From CAYWTS01 sp964461265 (GTDB taxonomy: Bacteria > Bacteroidota > Ignavibacteria > Tepidaquicellales > OLB5), in contig CAYWTS010000006.1 in assembly GCA_964461265.1 (NCBI GenBank), positions 1 to 64,000 on the forward strand: a stretch of DNA of 64,000 nt. Reading direction: 5' to 3'. This document shows, piece by piece, positions 26,225-36,277 of the stretch. The position numbers were made by a program, and so were the translations under genes. Each line of letters starts with the position of its first letter. The first letter of the stretch is position 1. Below the pieces are notes generated by a model, which was given only the letters and a program-made list of their open reading frames with translations, did no database searches and had not been told where the DNA came from.

Positions 26225-27529
26225 TCATAACATAGTAAACAATTCCGGGTAGAGCGGGAATTCCGCTGTAATATCCTCGATCCTCTTTCTCACGTCATCT
26301 TTTATTGCTTCATTTCCCGGATTTGATATAATATCATTAATCATTACAGCAATTTTTTCCATTTCCGGTTCTTTCATATTGCGTGTGGTAAGTGCGGGTG
26401 TGCCTATCCTGATACCGCTGGTAATAAGCGGACTTTTATCATCGAAAGGTACAGCATTTTTATTTACCGTAATACCTACATCGTCAAGTGATTCCTGTGC
26501 CTGTTTACCGGTGAGATTTTTATTCCTCAGGTCTATTAACATTAAATGATTATCGGTACCGCCTGATATCACTTTAAATCCGAATTCAATAAGTTTTTTA
26601 GCAAGCATCTGAGCATTTTTTATCACCTGCCCTGCATATTCTTTAAATTTCTCGTCCTGTGCTTCTTTAAATGCAACTGCTTTGGCTGCTATTACATGCA
26701 TTAAAGGACCTCCCTGTATGCCAGGAATTACCATAGAGTCAATAAGTTCACTCATCATCTTCACCCGCCCCGATTTCGGTGCTTTTATTCCGAAAGGATT
26801 TTCGAAATCTTTCCCCATCAGTATCAAGCCCCCGCGGGGTCCTCTCAGTGTTTTATGAGTAGTGGAAGTAACTACATGACAATGAGGCAGGGGGTCATCA
26901 AGGAAACCTTTTGCAATCAAACCTGCGGGATGTGCAATATCTGCAAGCAGAAATGCCCCGACGGTATCTGCAATTTCCCTGAATCTTTTATAATCGATAT
27001 TTCTTGAATATGCACTTGCACCTACTGTTATCATTTTGGGAACCTCTTTTAAAACCAGTTCCTGTATCATGTCGTAATCAAGCACCTCTGTTTCGGGATT
27101 GATACCGTATTGCGTAAAATTATAAAGCTGTCCCGAAAAATTTACAGGGGAACCATGAGTTAAGTGGCCGCCGTGGGAAAGGTCCATACCCATAACCTTA
27201 TCGCCGGGTTTAACAAGGGTAAAGTAAACTGCCATATTTGCCTGTGAACCGGAATGCGGCTGGACATTAGAATACTCGGCATTAAACAGTTCTTTTACCC
27301 TATCTCTTGCAAGGTTTTCTGCCACGTCCACAAATTCGCAACCTCCGTAATATCTCTTTCCCGGATATCCTTCGGCATACTTGTTTGTTAACACCGAACC
27401 CATTGCTTCCATTACCTCGATGCTTGTAAAATTCTCCGAGGCAATCATTTCAAGCTTGTTATTTTGTCTGTTTAGCTCGTTCTTTAATGTGTTGTATATC
27501 TGAAGATCAGATTCTTGAAGTCTGGACAT
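26225..27529 (-). CDS. glyA: serine hydroxymethyltransferase
   Basis: GlyA interconverts serine and glycine, producing 5,10-methylene-tetrahydrofolate with pyridoxal phosphate. Full length at 434 aa. Landmarks are EMIASENFTS near the N terminus, NKYAEGYPGKRYYGG, NVQPHSGSQAN, ADIAHPAGLIA and the PLP lysine Lys226 in TSTTHKTLRGPRGG. Start ATG at 27529 is the natural N terminus (MSRLQESD). Folate genes folB and folK are about 7 kb away on the same strand. No clear promoter motif is seen in the 160 bases before the gene. Confidence 0.97.
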   Translation of the reverse strand: MSRLQESDLQIYNTLKNELNRQNNKLEMIASENFTSIEVMEAMGSVLTNKYAEGYPGKRYYGGCEFVDVAENLARDRVKELFNAEYSNVQPHSGSQANMAVYFTLVKPGDKVMGMDLSHGGHLTHGSPVNFSGQLYNFTQYGINPETEVLDYDMIQELVLKEVPKMITVGASAYSRNIDYKRFREIADTVGAFLLADIAHPAGLIAKGFLDDPLPHCHVVTSTTHKTLRGPRGGLILMGKDFENPFGIKAPKSGRVKMMSELIDSMVIPGIQGGPLMHVIAAKAVAFKEAQDEKFKEYAGQVIKNAQMLAKKLIEFGFKVISGGTDNHLMLIDLRNKNLTGKQAQESLDDVGITVNKNAVPFDDKSPLITSGIRIGTPALTTRNMKEPEMEKIAVMINDIISNPGNEAIKDDVRKRIEDITAEFPLYPELFTML

Positions 27530-27693
27530 GTTATTTATTTATTGATACATTTTATTAGTTAATCAATAATTTATATGCTTATATAGCCATCATATAAATT
27601 TTAGCCAATTGTGTCATGGCTTTTTTCCTTAGTGATTAATGACTATAAAAAATAAGTTTTTGCGAAGTATCAGACGCAGTTCGTCTACCTTTA

Positions 27694-28953
27694 TCAATAA
27701 TCTTTCGGTCTTATAAACCATAACTCACTTATGTTTATTGCTGCACTGATTTTGAAAATATCTTCCCTCACGAGTCCATCGGAAGTTTTCCCTTTTCTCG
27801 TGTAATTGAAAACGATGTCTAATTTATTAAACGCACTAATTGGCAATCCAAATCCAATGCTGAATCCATACGAAACAAGATTGTAACCATTAACTCTAAT
27901 ATAATCGGCAGTATAATTAGCACCAAGCCTTAGTGATATTCTGTTAAGGAATGAAGCATCAGGTTTTTTACTTTCTGTGAATTCGATACCAACACCTGCT
28001 TTGTATGAATTTTTAATTTCACCCGGGTGCTGCCCGTAATATTTGTATTTATCCCAGTTACGGTAAATAAAATCGGCTGCAATAATAAGCCTGTTATTAA
28101 TTTCTTTTGATATCCCAACTCCAAATGTCAGGGGGATATCAAGTTTGCCTTCGGTAAAGCTTACGGAGTCAGTTTTCGACACTTTCTCAAAGGTACCGCT
28201 AATAGCAGAATTAAACTTTGCCGGAGTTGAAAAATACAGACCTAAATTCAGGTCGTTAAGCTTTTTAGAGCTAAAGAGCTTTCCGAATCCGTCAAAAATC
28301 AGCCCGGTATTAAAATAATACCCAGAGATTGTATTGGTGATAGTATTCCTTGTATCAAATATTGCAGTATTATCAAAATCAATTTGGTTGGTTTTTTCAA
28401 TATCACCAAACGTGTAATTGAATTGAACGCCTAAACTGAGATATTTAAATAACAGGTATGATAACCCTGCTGAAAACCTGTTAAGTCCGCCGTTTCCACG
28501 ATAGTATTGAGTGAAAGCTTCCCCAAGAGATGAGCCCCTGGTTTGTATATCATAGTTAACAATGCTGTACTTATTCAAGCCAACGTTCATTATCCATCCA
28601 TTTCCTGAATTAATGGGTATCGACAAATTAAATCCCTCGAAATCTGCGTATACCCTGTTGGAAGTATTGGATCCATCGGTAGATTTAAAACCCTGAATAG
28701 TTAAGCCTGTTGAAAATATCGTGTATTTTATTTTCGTCCAAGCTGCGGGATTTAAGGTGTTATTATAGTTACCGTGAAGAGATAATCCGGTTATTCCCAT
28801 TCCTTCCGCCCTGATACTTGATGAATAATCCAAATCACCCAGACCGTAAACAGAATAAACAGAACCGCCGTTTTTATCCTGACTAAATACCGCTGCTTGA
28901 AACCGGAAAAATATTGAAATCAGAACTATTATTTTAATAAAATTTCGTCTCAT
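27694..28953 (-). CDS. FadL/OmpP1-like outer-membrane barrel protein
   Basis: Signal peptide at residues 1-25. The N-terminal motif VYSVYGLGDL followed by NTLNPAAWTK resembles the NPA box of FadL/OmpP1-type transport proteins, and the rest alternates barrel strands with glycine and aromatic residues. Homologues are common in Bacteroidota, usually annotated as membrane protein with unknown substrate; hydrophobic compounds are possible. The start overlaps the stop of the upstream lipoprotein by 4 bases, so the two are probably expressed together. Confidence 0.7.
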   Translation of the reverse strand: MRRNFIKIIVLISIFFRFQAAVFSQDKNGGSVYSVYGLGDLDYSSSIRAEGMGITGLSLHGNYNNTLNPAAWTKIKYTIFSTGLTIQGFKSTDGSNTSNRVYADFEGFNLSIPINSGNGWIMNVGLNKYSIVNYDIQTRGSSLGEAFTQYYRGNGGLNRFSAGLSYLLFKYLSLGVQFNYTFGDIEKTNQIDFDNTAIFDTRNTITNTISGYYFNTGLIFDGFGKLFSSKKLNDLNLGLYFSTPAKFNSAISGTFEKVSKTDSVSFTEGKLDIPLTFGVGISKEINNRLIIAADFIYRNWDKYKYYGQHPGEIKNSYKAGVGIEFTESKKPDASFLNRISLRLGANYTADYIRVNGYNLVSYGFSIGFGLPISAFNKLDIVFNYTRKGKTSDGLVREDIFKISAAINISELWFIRPKDY

Positions 28954-30149
28954 GGCGTTATCCTCGGAGTGTATTTGATTACCACACGCGGTCTTTTTGA
29001 AGGATCAGATGCATTAACATCATAGAAAACGAACCTGTCAAGATTTGTATATTGATTGTAGGGTCTGAGTATTACACCGTAATTATTATCTCCCTGAAGC
29101 CACCTCTGAAATGGAAGTATAATCCTTACCGAATACTGATTGCTGTTTCCCGAAACCTGGCTTGCAGTATAAACGTTATTTTCAAACGAGCCCGAGGTAT
29201 CAGTAACATAGTTTAAGGCTATCTGGTAAGATGTTTGTGAAGTAAATATGGAATTAGATGCATCGAGCGTAAAGTAAATCTGTGCATCATTGATAGTTGC
29301 CGTTGAAGGGATTTTTGACATATCAAACTTCAGAATCTGGTTAATAGCTACACCTGCCTGAAGAGTAAAGGTTCCGATTTGAATTGGAATATTTGCCGTA
29401 GCAAGAAATACATTCGAGGTTGCGGTATAGTCGAGAGTATCAGTTTGGTTATTCTTCGTTACAATAATTCTTAATGCAGGAGCAACCGAGGATCCTTCCT
29501 GGTTTGAGTAAAAACCCTTTAATACGCTTGATGAATTATTCGGGATTAATCCTATCCCGTAATTTTTTTCCGGATAATTTGTATCGGCTGTATATTCAAG
29601 CCAGTCTTTTATAAGCTGTTGATTCAAATTAACAGTTATCTTCTGGGAATCCTGTGCCGGGACTCCGGTATAGCTGCCTTGTGATACATTTCCGATTACT
29701 GAGCTTGTAAGGGAATCGTAGGTTATGGACCAATAATTAATGTTTTGAAGAACCCGGTATATATCGAAAGATAATTGCCCGAGTGAATCGGTAAAAGAAT
29801 TCGGATAATAGTAATTCCTGTAAGTAAGTGTCAGTACTGCAGAATTTACCACGGCACTGTCATAATCAGGACTAAGGGAAAATTTTATTAATGCTTTGGA
29901 GATAAAATCATTTTTTATCCCGATTATAATATTATTAGATGCAGAGTTGTTTACATACTTTCTGATAGGTGTAGAGGTTATGTTCATAGTATCTTTAGAA
30001 GAATCAAAAATTCTTACCCCTGTTGTCTCGGATGGAGGAATAAAGTTTAATCCAACCGAGCCTGGTTCATCAGTGCAGCCTGATAAGCTATAAATTATAC
30101 CTGAAACTATAAAAAGAAGCAACAGGTAACGTAAAAAATTAAAAAGCAT
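28950..30149 (-). CDS. large lipoprotein, DUF4270-like
   Basis: A hydrophobic N terminus and lipobox (YSLSGC; Cys followed by TDEPGSVGLNFIP) mark a lipoprotein. The body contains two similar beta-sandwich modules with AVLTLTYRNYY and AQIYFTLDA strands, reminiscent of DUF4270/DNRLRE-type domains of Bacteroidota, whose function is unknown. The frame is open from 30218, but that ATG lies inside gmhB; I use ATG 30149 (the 24th codon), 4 bases after the gmhB stop, which gives a normal signal peptide. It overlaps the FadL-like gene by 4 bases. Confidence 0.65.
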   Translation of the reverse strand: MLFNFLRYLLLLFIVSGIIYSLSGCTDEPGSVGLNFIPPSETTGVRIFDSSKDTMNITSTPIRKYVNNSASNNIIIGIKNDFISKALIKFSLSPDYDSAVVNSAVLTLTYRNYYYPNSFTDSLGQLSFDIYRVLQNINYWSITYDSLTSSVIGNVSQGSYTGVPAQDSQKITVNLNQQLIKDWLEYTADTNYPEKNYGIGLIPNNSSSVLKGFYSNQEGSSVAPALRIIVTKNNQTDTLDYTATSNVFLATANIPIQIGTFTLQAGVAINQILKFDMSKIPSTATINDAQIYFTLDASNSIFTSQTSYQIALNYVTDTSGSFENNVYTASQVSGNSNQYSVRIILPFQRWLQGDNNYGVILRPYNQYTNLDRFVFYDVNASDPSKRPRVVIKYTPRITP

Positions 30150-30153
30150 TTTT

Positions 30154-30771
30154 TTATAAAGTATAATTTGTCTGAATATATTTAACAGCATCGAATAAAT
30201 TATTGGCAATAAACTCAATATTTAGCTTTTCATCAAGACATTTTGAATATGTCCGTTTGCCATATCCTGTAAGGACAAGTATATTTTTCAATCCTGCATT
30301 GGCTCCGCATTGCATATCTGTGATATAATCGCCTATCATATAAGAATTTGTGAGGTCTAAATTATATCTTTCTTTTGCTTTCATTATCATGCCTGTTGCC
30401 GGTTTTCGGCAATTATCTTCCTTTGAATACCTTTCAACCACACCGCCTGAAAAATAAGGACAATAAAATATATCATCAATTATTGCATTAGAATCGCAGG
30501 CAAGCAATAACTGGTTCATCCTGTTATGAATTCGTGATAAGTCATCTTCGGTAAGATACCCGCGGGCAACAGCAGATTGATTTGTAATTACAATGATCTT
30601 AAAACCCAACCCTTTTGCAAGTGCAATAGCAGAAGCCGAGCCTTCTATGAGTTCAACCTGCTCCTCTTTTATCAGATAACCGTAAGCTTCTGGTTCAGGG
30701 GGCTGGCCCGTTACTTCTTTTAAAATTGTGCCGTCTCTATCCAGAAAAATTGCTCTTGCTAATTCTTTCAC
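30154..30771 (-). CDS. gmhB: D-glycero-D-manno-heptose 1,7-bisphosphate phosphatase
   Basis: GmhB is a HAD phosphatase in ADP-heptose synthesis for LPS core. The nucleophile motif is FLDRDGT (Asp11 and Asp13), followed by VITNQSAVARGYLTEDD and the zinc-loop region with Cys residues (YCPY... and CRKPATGMI), then the acidic motif GDYITDMQCGANAG. Length 205 aa fits. The Cys/His zinc loop is less complete than in E. coli (I see no obvious Cys-x-His), so some caution is due about phosphate-position preference. Presence of a GT9 transferase here fits the heptose pathway. Confidence 0.85.
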   Translation of the reverse strand: MKELARAIFLDRDGTILKEVTGQPPEPEAYGYLIKEEQVELIEGSASAIALAKGLGFKIIVITNQSAVARGYLTEDDLSRIHNRMNQLLLACDSNAIIDDIFYCPYFSGGVVERYSKEDNCRKPATGMIMKAKERYNLDLTNSYMIGDYITDMQCGANAGLKNILVLTGYGKRTYSKCLDEKLNIEFIANNLFDAVKYIQTNYTL

Positions 30772-30811
30772 CGGGTCAAGCGTGTCTGTTTAATAAAAAA
30801 ATTAATGCAGG

Positions 30812-32296
30812 TTAGGTTTTCTTAATTACTGTTTTGTAAAGTTCAACGTATTTTTTTGCTGAAACTGCCCATGAGTAATCGTATGCCATTGCAGAACGTA
30901 TCAATTTTACCCATTCTTCGCGGTTTTTAAAAAGTTTTAAAGCTCTTTTAACTGCTTTTAAAAAAGCACCAGCGTCATACTTTTCGAATAAGAAGCCGTT
31001 ACCTTTCCCGTTTTTATATTCGTGTATAGTATCTGCAAGCCCGCCTGTTGCTCTTACTACGGGGATAGTTCCATACCTGATACTGTACATCTGGTTCAAG
31101 CCGCACGGTTCATACTTTGAAGGCATAAGGAATATATCACAGCCTGCTTCAATCAGATGTGCCAATTCTTCTGAAAAACCCAGATGAATACCGGTTTTTT
31201 TAGGATATTTCTTTTTTAATGCTTCAAAGATTTTATGATATTTTTTCTCGCCATTTCCCAGAACTATAAGATATAGGTTTTCTTTCATCAAATCTTTTAA
31301 TATTTGCTCTACAAGGTCCATACCTTTCTGGTCGGTTAAGCGTGAAATAATCCCTAAAACCGGGATTTCGAGATTAAACTCAAGGTTAAACCTCTTACAT
31401 AGCGCTCTTTTATCTTCTCTCTTAAGCGGCAATTCTTTAGAGCTGTACCTGTAAGGTATAATGGTATCTTTTTCCGGGTTCCAGATTGAATAATCAACAC
31501 CGTTTAAAATTCCGTGAATATCATTTTTTCTCTGCTTTAAAATTCCCTCAAAGCCGTACCCTTGTTCGGGTGATGTGTATATTTCTTCCGCATATTTTTT
31601 ACTTACGGTAGTAATTATATCGGAATACATCAGACCCGCTTTCAGGAAGCTTAACTGGTTGAAATATTCTACACCGTTGGAGTTATAAATGTTATCCGGA
31701 AGCCCGGTTTTGTGAAAAGAATCGTAGGGAAATAAACCCTGGTATGCGAGATTATGAATAGTAAACACAGTTTTTACATTGCTGAGCAAAGGGTCTTTAC
31801 TATAGATTGTTTTAAGATAAGCAGGAATTAAACCTGTTTGCCAGTCGTTGCAATGGATTACATCGGGCTGCCAGCCTAGCAAACCAAGAACCTGAACTAT
31901 TGCCCTGTTAAAGAAAATAAATCTTTCATCATTATCAGGGTAGTCTTTACCGGTCCTCGGGTCAATATACGGACTATTTTGTGTAAAATAATCGTTGTTC
32001 TCAATCAAAAAAACCTGAACTTTTGTACGTGGAGAGATGATAAAAGATGACTTAATATTGCAAATCGTAGTTTTCTCGCCAATAGGAACTTCAATATTTG
32101 AGAGCCGTTTTATTTCATAAACCCGCAGTTTCCGCTCATCCATGGGACCATATTTAGGCGTAATAACGCGAACTGCATTACCAAGATTTGAAAGTTCCTG
32201 TGGCAATGAGTTTGAAACGTCTGCAAGTCCGCCTGTTTTTGAGTAAGGGGTAACCTCGCTCGTACAAAAAAGAATATTTAGTCCCTTGGGAGGCAT
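30812..32296 (-). CDS. glgA: glycogen synthase (ADP-glucose)
   Basis: GlgA extends alpha-1,4-glucan from ADP-glucose. GT5 family, 494 aa. The ADP-glucose binding KTGGLADV motif (residues 20-27) is intact, HNLAYQGLFP and WNPEKD regions are typical, and the C-terminal domain has SRLTDQKG and MPSKYEPCGLNQMYSIRYGT, which contains the catalytic glutamates. Separate from gmhB by 40 bases on the same strand. Divergent from the subtilase gene. Indicates carbon storage as glycogen. Confidence 0.95.
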   Translation of the reverse strand: MPPKGLNILFCTSEVTPYSKTGGLADVSNSLPQELSNLGNAVRVITPKYGPMDERKLRVYEIKRLSNIEVPIGEKTTICNIKSSFIISPRTKVQVFLIENNDYFTQNSPYIDPRTGKDYPDNDERFIFFNRAIVQVLGLLGWQPDVIHCNDWQTGLIPAYLKTIYSKDPLLSNVKTVFTIHNLAYQGLFPYDSFHKTGLPDNIYNSNGVEYFNQLSFLKAGLMYSDIITTVSKKYAEEIYTSPEQGYGFEGILKQRKNDIHGILNGVDYSIWNPEKDTIIPYRYSSKELPLKREDKRALCKRFNLEFNLEIPVLGIISRLTDQKGMDLVEQILKDLMKENLYLIVLGNGEKKYHKIFEALKKKYPKKTGIHLGFSEELAHLIEAGCDIFLMPSKYEPCGLNQMYSIRYGTIPVVRATGGLADTIHEYKNGKGNGFLFEKYDAGAFLKAVKRALKLFKNREEWVKLIRSAMAYDYSWAVSAKKYVELYKTVIKKT

Positions 32297-32492
32297 AAAA
32301 TTACGTTTAATTACTTGAATTTTACAAAATTATTTATCATTGCCTTGAATATCAATGAATAAAGCTATCCTTATACCATAAAAGACATCTTCACTTAAAT
32401 AAAGGAGAAAAATTAACGAAAACCACTAATTTATAGTCTTTGTAAAATAAAATTTTTAATGGTATTTTAGTTACTTATTAAACTTATTAAAT

Positions 32493-34638
32493 ATGAAAAA
32501 ATACTTTTCTACATTAGTTTTATTGATAATTGTTATTGCAATAGCATTATCATTTCGTTCATACAATTCTAAACTTGGACCAAGATTAACTGCTAAACTT
32601 GATAAAACATCTGAAAAAAGTTTTACAGTATGGATTTACCTAACCGATAAAGGTCCTAATACACAAATATTATTATCAATCCATTAGCACTGGTTACTCA
32701 AAAATCATTAGACCGCCGAGCAAAAGTGAAACCACAAAACGAACTTGTCGATATTACAGATGTTCCAATCTATCAGCCTTATGCTGATGAACTGGTGAGT
32801 AAAGGCATTAAACTCAGGCATGCAGTAAAATGGTTCAACTCTGTAAGTGCAGAAGTAACACGAAGCCAGCTTGATGAAATTTCAGATTTAAATTTTGTTA
32901 CACAAATAGAGCTTGTTGAAACTTTTATCAGACACAGGGAAGATATAGAATCAAAACCTTCGGGTGAAATACTGTATGATAACAATAATAACATACTTGC
33001 CGATACATTCAATTACGGAAACAGCTTTACACAAATTAACCAGATAAAAGTAAACCTTGTTCATAACCAGGGGATATTCGGGCAGGGTGTTATGATAGCA
33101 AGCTTCGATAATGGCTGGAGAAATCAAACACACGAGGTGTTTACAACTCTGCCAATGACCGTCGTATCGCAATACGATTTTCAATTGCACAGACCCGGCG
33201 CAAACAATGTAGGTTCTTCAACAACGCACGGTACACAAACGCTATCGAACATTGGCGGTTATATGCCGGGCAAATTAATAAGTCCTTCATTTAAATCTTC
33301 ATTTCTTGTTGCAAGAACTGAAGTTGATTCATTTGAAAGACCTATTGAAATGGACAACTGGGTAGCAGCAACACAATGGGCAGATAGCCTTGGTGCCGAT
33401 GTAATATCAAGCTCTCTCGGATATCTTACGTTTGACCCCGGATATCCTGATTGGACCTGGCAGGATATGAACGGGAGAACACTGGTTGTTACAAATGGTG
33501 CTGACTTAGCCGTCAATAAAGGAATAACCGTTTGCAATTCAGCCGGCAACGGTGGCAGTTCATCGCACAATACTCTTGGAGCTCCTGCCGACGGGGATAG
33601 TGTTATATCGGTTGGTGCGGTAACATCTACAGGTTCGAGGGCAAGTTTTAGTTCGGTAGGACCTACCACTGATACCCCCCCCCGCGTATAAAACCTGATG
33701 TAATGGCTATGGGCAGCAGCAACTATGTAGCATCAACTTCATCCAATTCCTCGTATACATACAGCAGCGGAACATCATTCTCATGTCCGTTAACAGCTGG
33801 TGTATGCGGACTTGTCCTTTCAGCGAACAAAAATCTTACACCCATTCAGGTAAGGGGTATACTTAGAAAATTTGCAAGCAATTCAAACTCTCCCAACAAT
33901 CTAATGGGCTGGGGAATAATTGATGCATCTTTATCTGTAGATTCGGCAAGAAAGCTTGATAACACGCCCCCAACTATACAACACACTCAGCCATTTACTG
34001 CTACTACTAATACGGGTGTTTTAACATTTAAAGCGAGAATTTTCGATAACGGGATAATAAGGAACTGGACAAACCAGGCACCGCTTCTGTATTACAGGAA
34101 ATCAACCAACGGAGGAACCACATGGACAGCATTTACAGCTTCTAACCTGACATCTATTAACCGTGATACGTTCTTCTTTCCTATCCCTGGAAGCAGTTTG
34201 GGAACAACTGTACAATATTACTTTGCTGCACAGGATATAGCGCTTCCCAATCCTTTAGTTTCAACCCTGCCTGCAGGAGGCAGCGGAATTAATCCGCCCG
34301 GAACTACACCCCCTTCATCGAGATTCCAGTTCTATGTTGGTGTAGTAGGCATTACACAAAACAATGAAATTCCTAAAGAATTTAAGGTTTATGATAACTA
34401 TCCTAATCCGTTTAATCCAACAACATTAGTAAAGTTAGATATTCCTGAGAAAATGAATGTGAAAGTTACGGTGTACAATATTGCAGGTAAGGAGGTTAAA
34501 GTACTGCTTAACACTGAAATGACCGCGGGAAGTTATTCTGTTGAGTTCAATGCTGCAGAACTTTCCAGCGGAGTATATTTCTACAGGGTTGAAACACCAT
34601 TAGCTGTGGTTACAAAGAAGATGCTGATGATAAAATAA
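32493..34638 (+). pseudogene. S8 subtilisin-like T9SS protease gene with two frameshifts
   Basis: Three consecutive frames make one protease. Part 1 (32493-32687): signal peptide and start of the propeptide. Part 2 (32726-33691, open from about 32660): propeptide with LDRRAKVK, catalytic Asp codon at 33107 (ASFDNG) and His codon at 33227 (THGT). Part 3 (33703-34638): Ser codon at 33775 (SGTSFSCP) and a CTD with NYPNPFNPTT. Break 1 lies near 32650-32690. Break 2 is at a run of nine C (33675-33683): ten or seven C would join the frames as PR-IKPDVMAMG. Without correction, active-site Ser and sorting signal are lost. Could be a contingency tract, decay, or base-calling error. Confidence 0.85.
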
Positions 34639-34714
34639 CGCCAGTCATTTTATGGAAATCCCGCCATAGCTGGGCTGATGAAAAAGTAAAAAAACAGAAA
34701 TCAGAACACAATTA

Positions 34715-34750
34715 AAAAACCTGACCCTTATTATTTAGGGTCAGGTTTTT
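34715..34750. terminator. bidirectional terminator
   Basis: A 14-bp perfect stem (34715-34728 with 34737-34750, core ACCTGACCCT) with A-run before and T-run after serves both converging genes: the subtilase from the left and the lipoprotein from the right. A textbook intrinsic terminator on each strand. Confidence 0.9.
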
Positions 34751-34772
34751 CATTGCATCCGATTTTTAATTA

Positions 34773-35288
34773 TTACGGAAGGGTCACTGTACCGCTTGCA
34801 ACAACTTCGCCATCCTTGGTAGCCTGCCAGTCAAATTTCATATCAGTCGATTCTTTGTTAGAACGAAGCCAGAACCATAAAAGCTGAAGCTGTTTGCCCG
34901 GTTTAATGGGATTGTATGATAAAGTACCTCGTGTGGTTTTCAGATCAACTTTACTGCTGTCGTTTCTATGCTGTCCACCGTAGGATTTCTGCCATCCGGA
35001 GTTCAAAGTATTAGGATCTTTTATCTCATAGGTAGAGTCTTGCAGCTGAATATGAAAATCATTAAGCGTGTCCTGTGTGTTGTTTTTTACAGTAATAAAA
35101 TATCCGCCGTATCTGCTGTTTGTAACAATTACTTCAACCGGATTGTCATCACCGGTAAAATGAGTGAATTGCGGACTGCCTTCCGTATTCATGATGCTCG
35201 TCTGTTCACTGCATCCGAAAAATGCGGCAGCTGTTAATAACATTGCAACGAGTGCGATGTATATTTTGGTTAAATTTAAGTTTGACAT
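34773..35288 (-). CDS. lipoprotein, paralogue A of a tandem pair
   Basis: No named family. A lipoprotein signal ends in FFGCSE (Cys26); the mature part is a single beta-sandwich-like domain with VTNSRYGGYFITVKNN, NDFHIQL and a C-terminal FDWQATKDG strand. The neighbour at 35708-36223 has an almost identical signal peptide (one difference in the first 28 residues) and shares NDFHxQ and WQATxDG, but the rest differs widely. Leaders match over 94 bases, including promoter and ribosome-binding site (AAAGGAA about 10 bases before ATG). A surface-exposed role with diversifying body is a reasonable guess. Confidence 0.75.
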   Translation of the reverse strand: MSNLNLTKIYIALVAMLLTAAAFFGCSEQTSIMNTEGSPQFTHFTGDDNPVEVIVTNSRYGGYFITVKNNTQDTLNDFHIQLQDSTYEIKDPNTLNSGWQKSYGGQHRNDSSKVDLKTTRGTLSYNPIKPGKQLQLLWFWLRSNKESTDMKFDWQATKDGEVVASGTVTLP

Positions 35289-35334
35289 TTTAGTTATTCC
35301 TTTCTGTTTAGTTTTTTTAATTCAATGTCTGATA

Positions 35335-35342
35335 CAAACTTA
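35335..35342 (-). promoter_or_regulatory. promoter -7 element, paralogue A
   Basis: TAAGTTTG on the minus strand fits TAnnTTTG. It is inside the 94-base leader (35289-35382) that is conserved with paralogue B, with about 46 bases to the start codon. No convincing TTG at the right distance upstream. Confidence 0.5.
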
Positions 35343-35558
35343 AATTTTAACCTTTGCGGAAACCTTACCGCTAACCTTAACAGAAAGTGACATTCCTGTG
35401 CCGTGCCTTCAGCAGGCTGGAAAGCAGGAATCTATATTTAACAAATTGTGAATCGGGAATTTATAAATAGATTCGTCCATTCCGACATACTATTCCAGTT
35501 AAGTTATACGTTTGCCAATAAAAAATCCCGGCACATTTGAATATACCGGGATGAACTA

Positions 35559-35695
35559 AAAAGGGAATGTCTCAAAAGTATTTCCGTATCCGCAGCCTTT
35601 ATGGCTGCGTAGCAATTTTCTTGTAAAAACGCAACTATGAAAGTTGCGGTTACAGTTTTTAGGCAAGAAAATTGCTTTTTAAGACAGCCCCTTTT
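35559..35695. repeat. miniature inverted-repeat element, copy A
   Basis: Ends 35559-35578 and 35676-35695 are imperfect inverted repeats of the form AAAAGGGGCTGTCTTAAAAAG. The inside holds two hairpins (GCAGCC-TTTAT-GGCTGC and GCAACTATGAAAGTTGC). Copies B (39031-39158) and C (42891-43042, inverted) share the same plan and much of the sequence. No transposase is in the window, so it would be non-autonomous. It lies between the two lipoprotein paralogues. Confidence 0.8.
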
Positions 35696-35707
35696 ATTAT
35701 GCGTTAT

Positions 35708-36223
35708 CTATCTTGGAAAATTGCCGTAACCTGATTTTACCACAACACCGTCTCTTGTTGCTTGCCATGTGAAATCCCACCACTGTCCGGGCTTGCGTTT
35801 ATTAATTTTAATATAACCAAGGTCAACACCTAGAGGAATTGCAACACCGCCAAGCGGATGTATCGGCTGCCCCTGCGGTCCGCATTTTACACCGAATTTA
35901 CCTTTTGCTGTATCGGTTGTTGTTTGGTCAATTACCCATCCTGGCCATGTGATCCAGCCTTTTATATGAAGAGTTGAATCGAATTGTACGTGGAAGTCGT
36001 TTATGATTGTATCAGTCATATTGTTTGTAACTCTGAAGCAAAGAACTTTGCCTTCCCAGAAGGGCTCAACAACCACGCTTGGAGGAGGGGGTGAAAGTTT
36101 GGGCTCATTGAAGCTTGAAGAAGAGTTCATAAGGCTGTTTTCACTGCAGCCAAAAAAAGCGGCAGCTGTTAAAAACATTGCAACCAGTGCGATGTAGATT
36201 TTTGTTAAATTTAAGTTTGACAT
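35708..36223 (-). CDS. lipoprotein, paralogue B of a tandem pair
   Basis: Same design as paralogue A: nearly identical signal peptide and lipobox (FFGCSE), equal length (171 aa), and shared NDFHVQF and FTWQATRDG blocks. The region after the Cys is Ser/Pro-rich (LSPPPPSVVVEP), and the middle (GWVIDQTTTDTAKGKFGVKCGPQGQP) has no counterpart in A. Likely the product of a tandem duplication with strong divergence of the mature domain. Localised to the outer membrane or surface by its lipid anchor. Function not recognised. Confidence 0.75.
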   Translation of the reverse strand: MSNLNLTKIYIALVAMFLTAAAFFGCSENSLMNSSSSFNEPKLSPPPPSVVVEPFWEGKVLCFRVTNNMTDTIINDFHVQFDSTLHIKGWITWPGWVIDQTTTDTAKGKFGVKCGPQGQPIHPLGGVAIPLGVDLGYIKINKRKPGQWWDFTWQATRDGVVVKSGYGNFPR

Positions 36224-36269
36224 TTTAGTTTTTCCTTTCTGTTTAGTTTTTTATTTTCAATGTCTGATA

Positions 36270-36277
36270 CAAACTTA
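36270..36277 (-). promoter_or_regulatory. promoter -7 element, paralogue B
   Basis: TAAGTTTG on the minus strand, identical to the one before paralogue A and at the same distance from the start codon, inside the conserved 94-base leader (36224-36317). Confidence 0.5.

Noticed and set aside
35559..35695. Small RNA gene
   Set aside because: Hairpin-rich, but the presence of inverted ends and three copies fits a repeat element better; no separate promoter seen.
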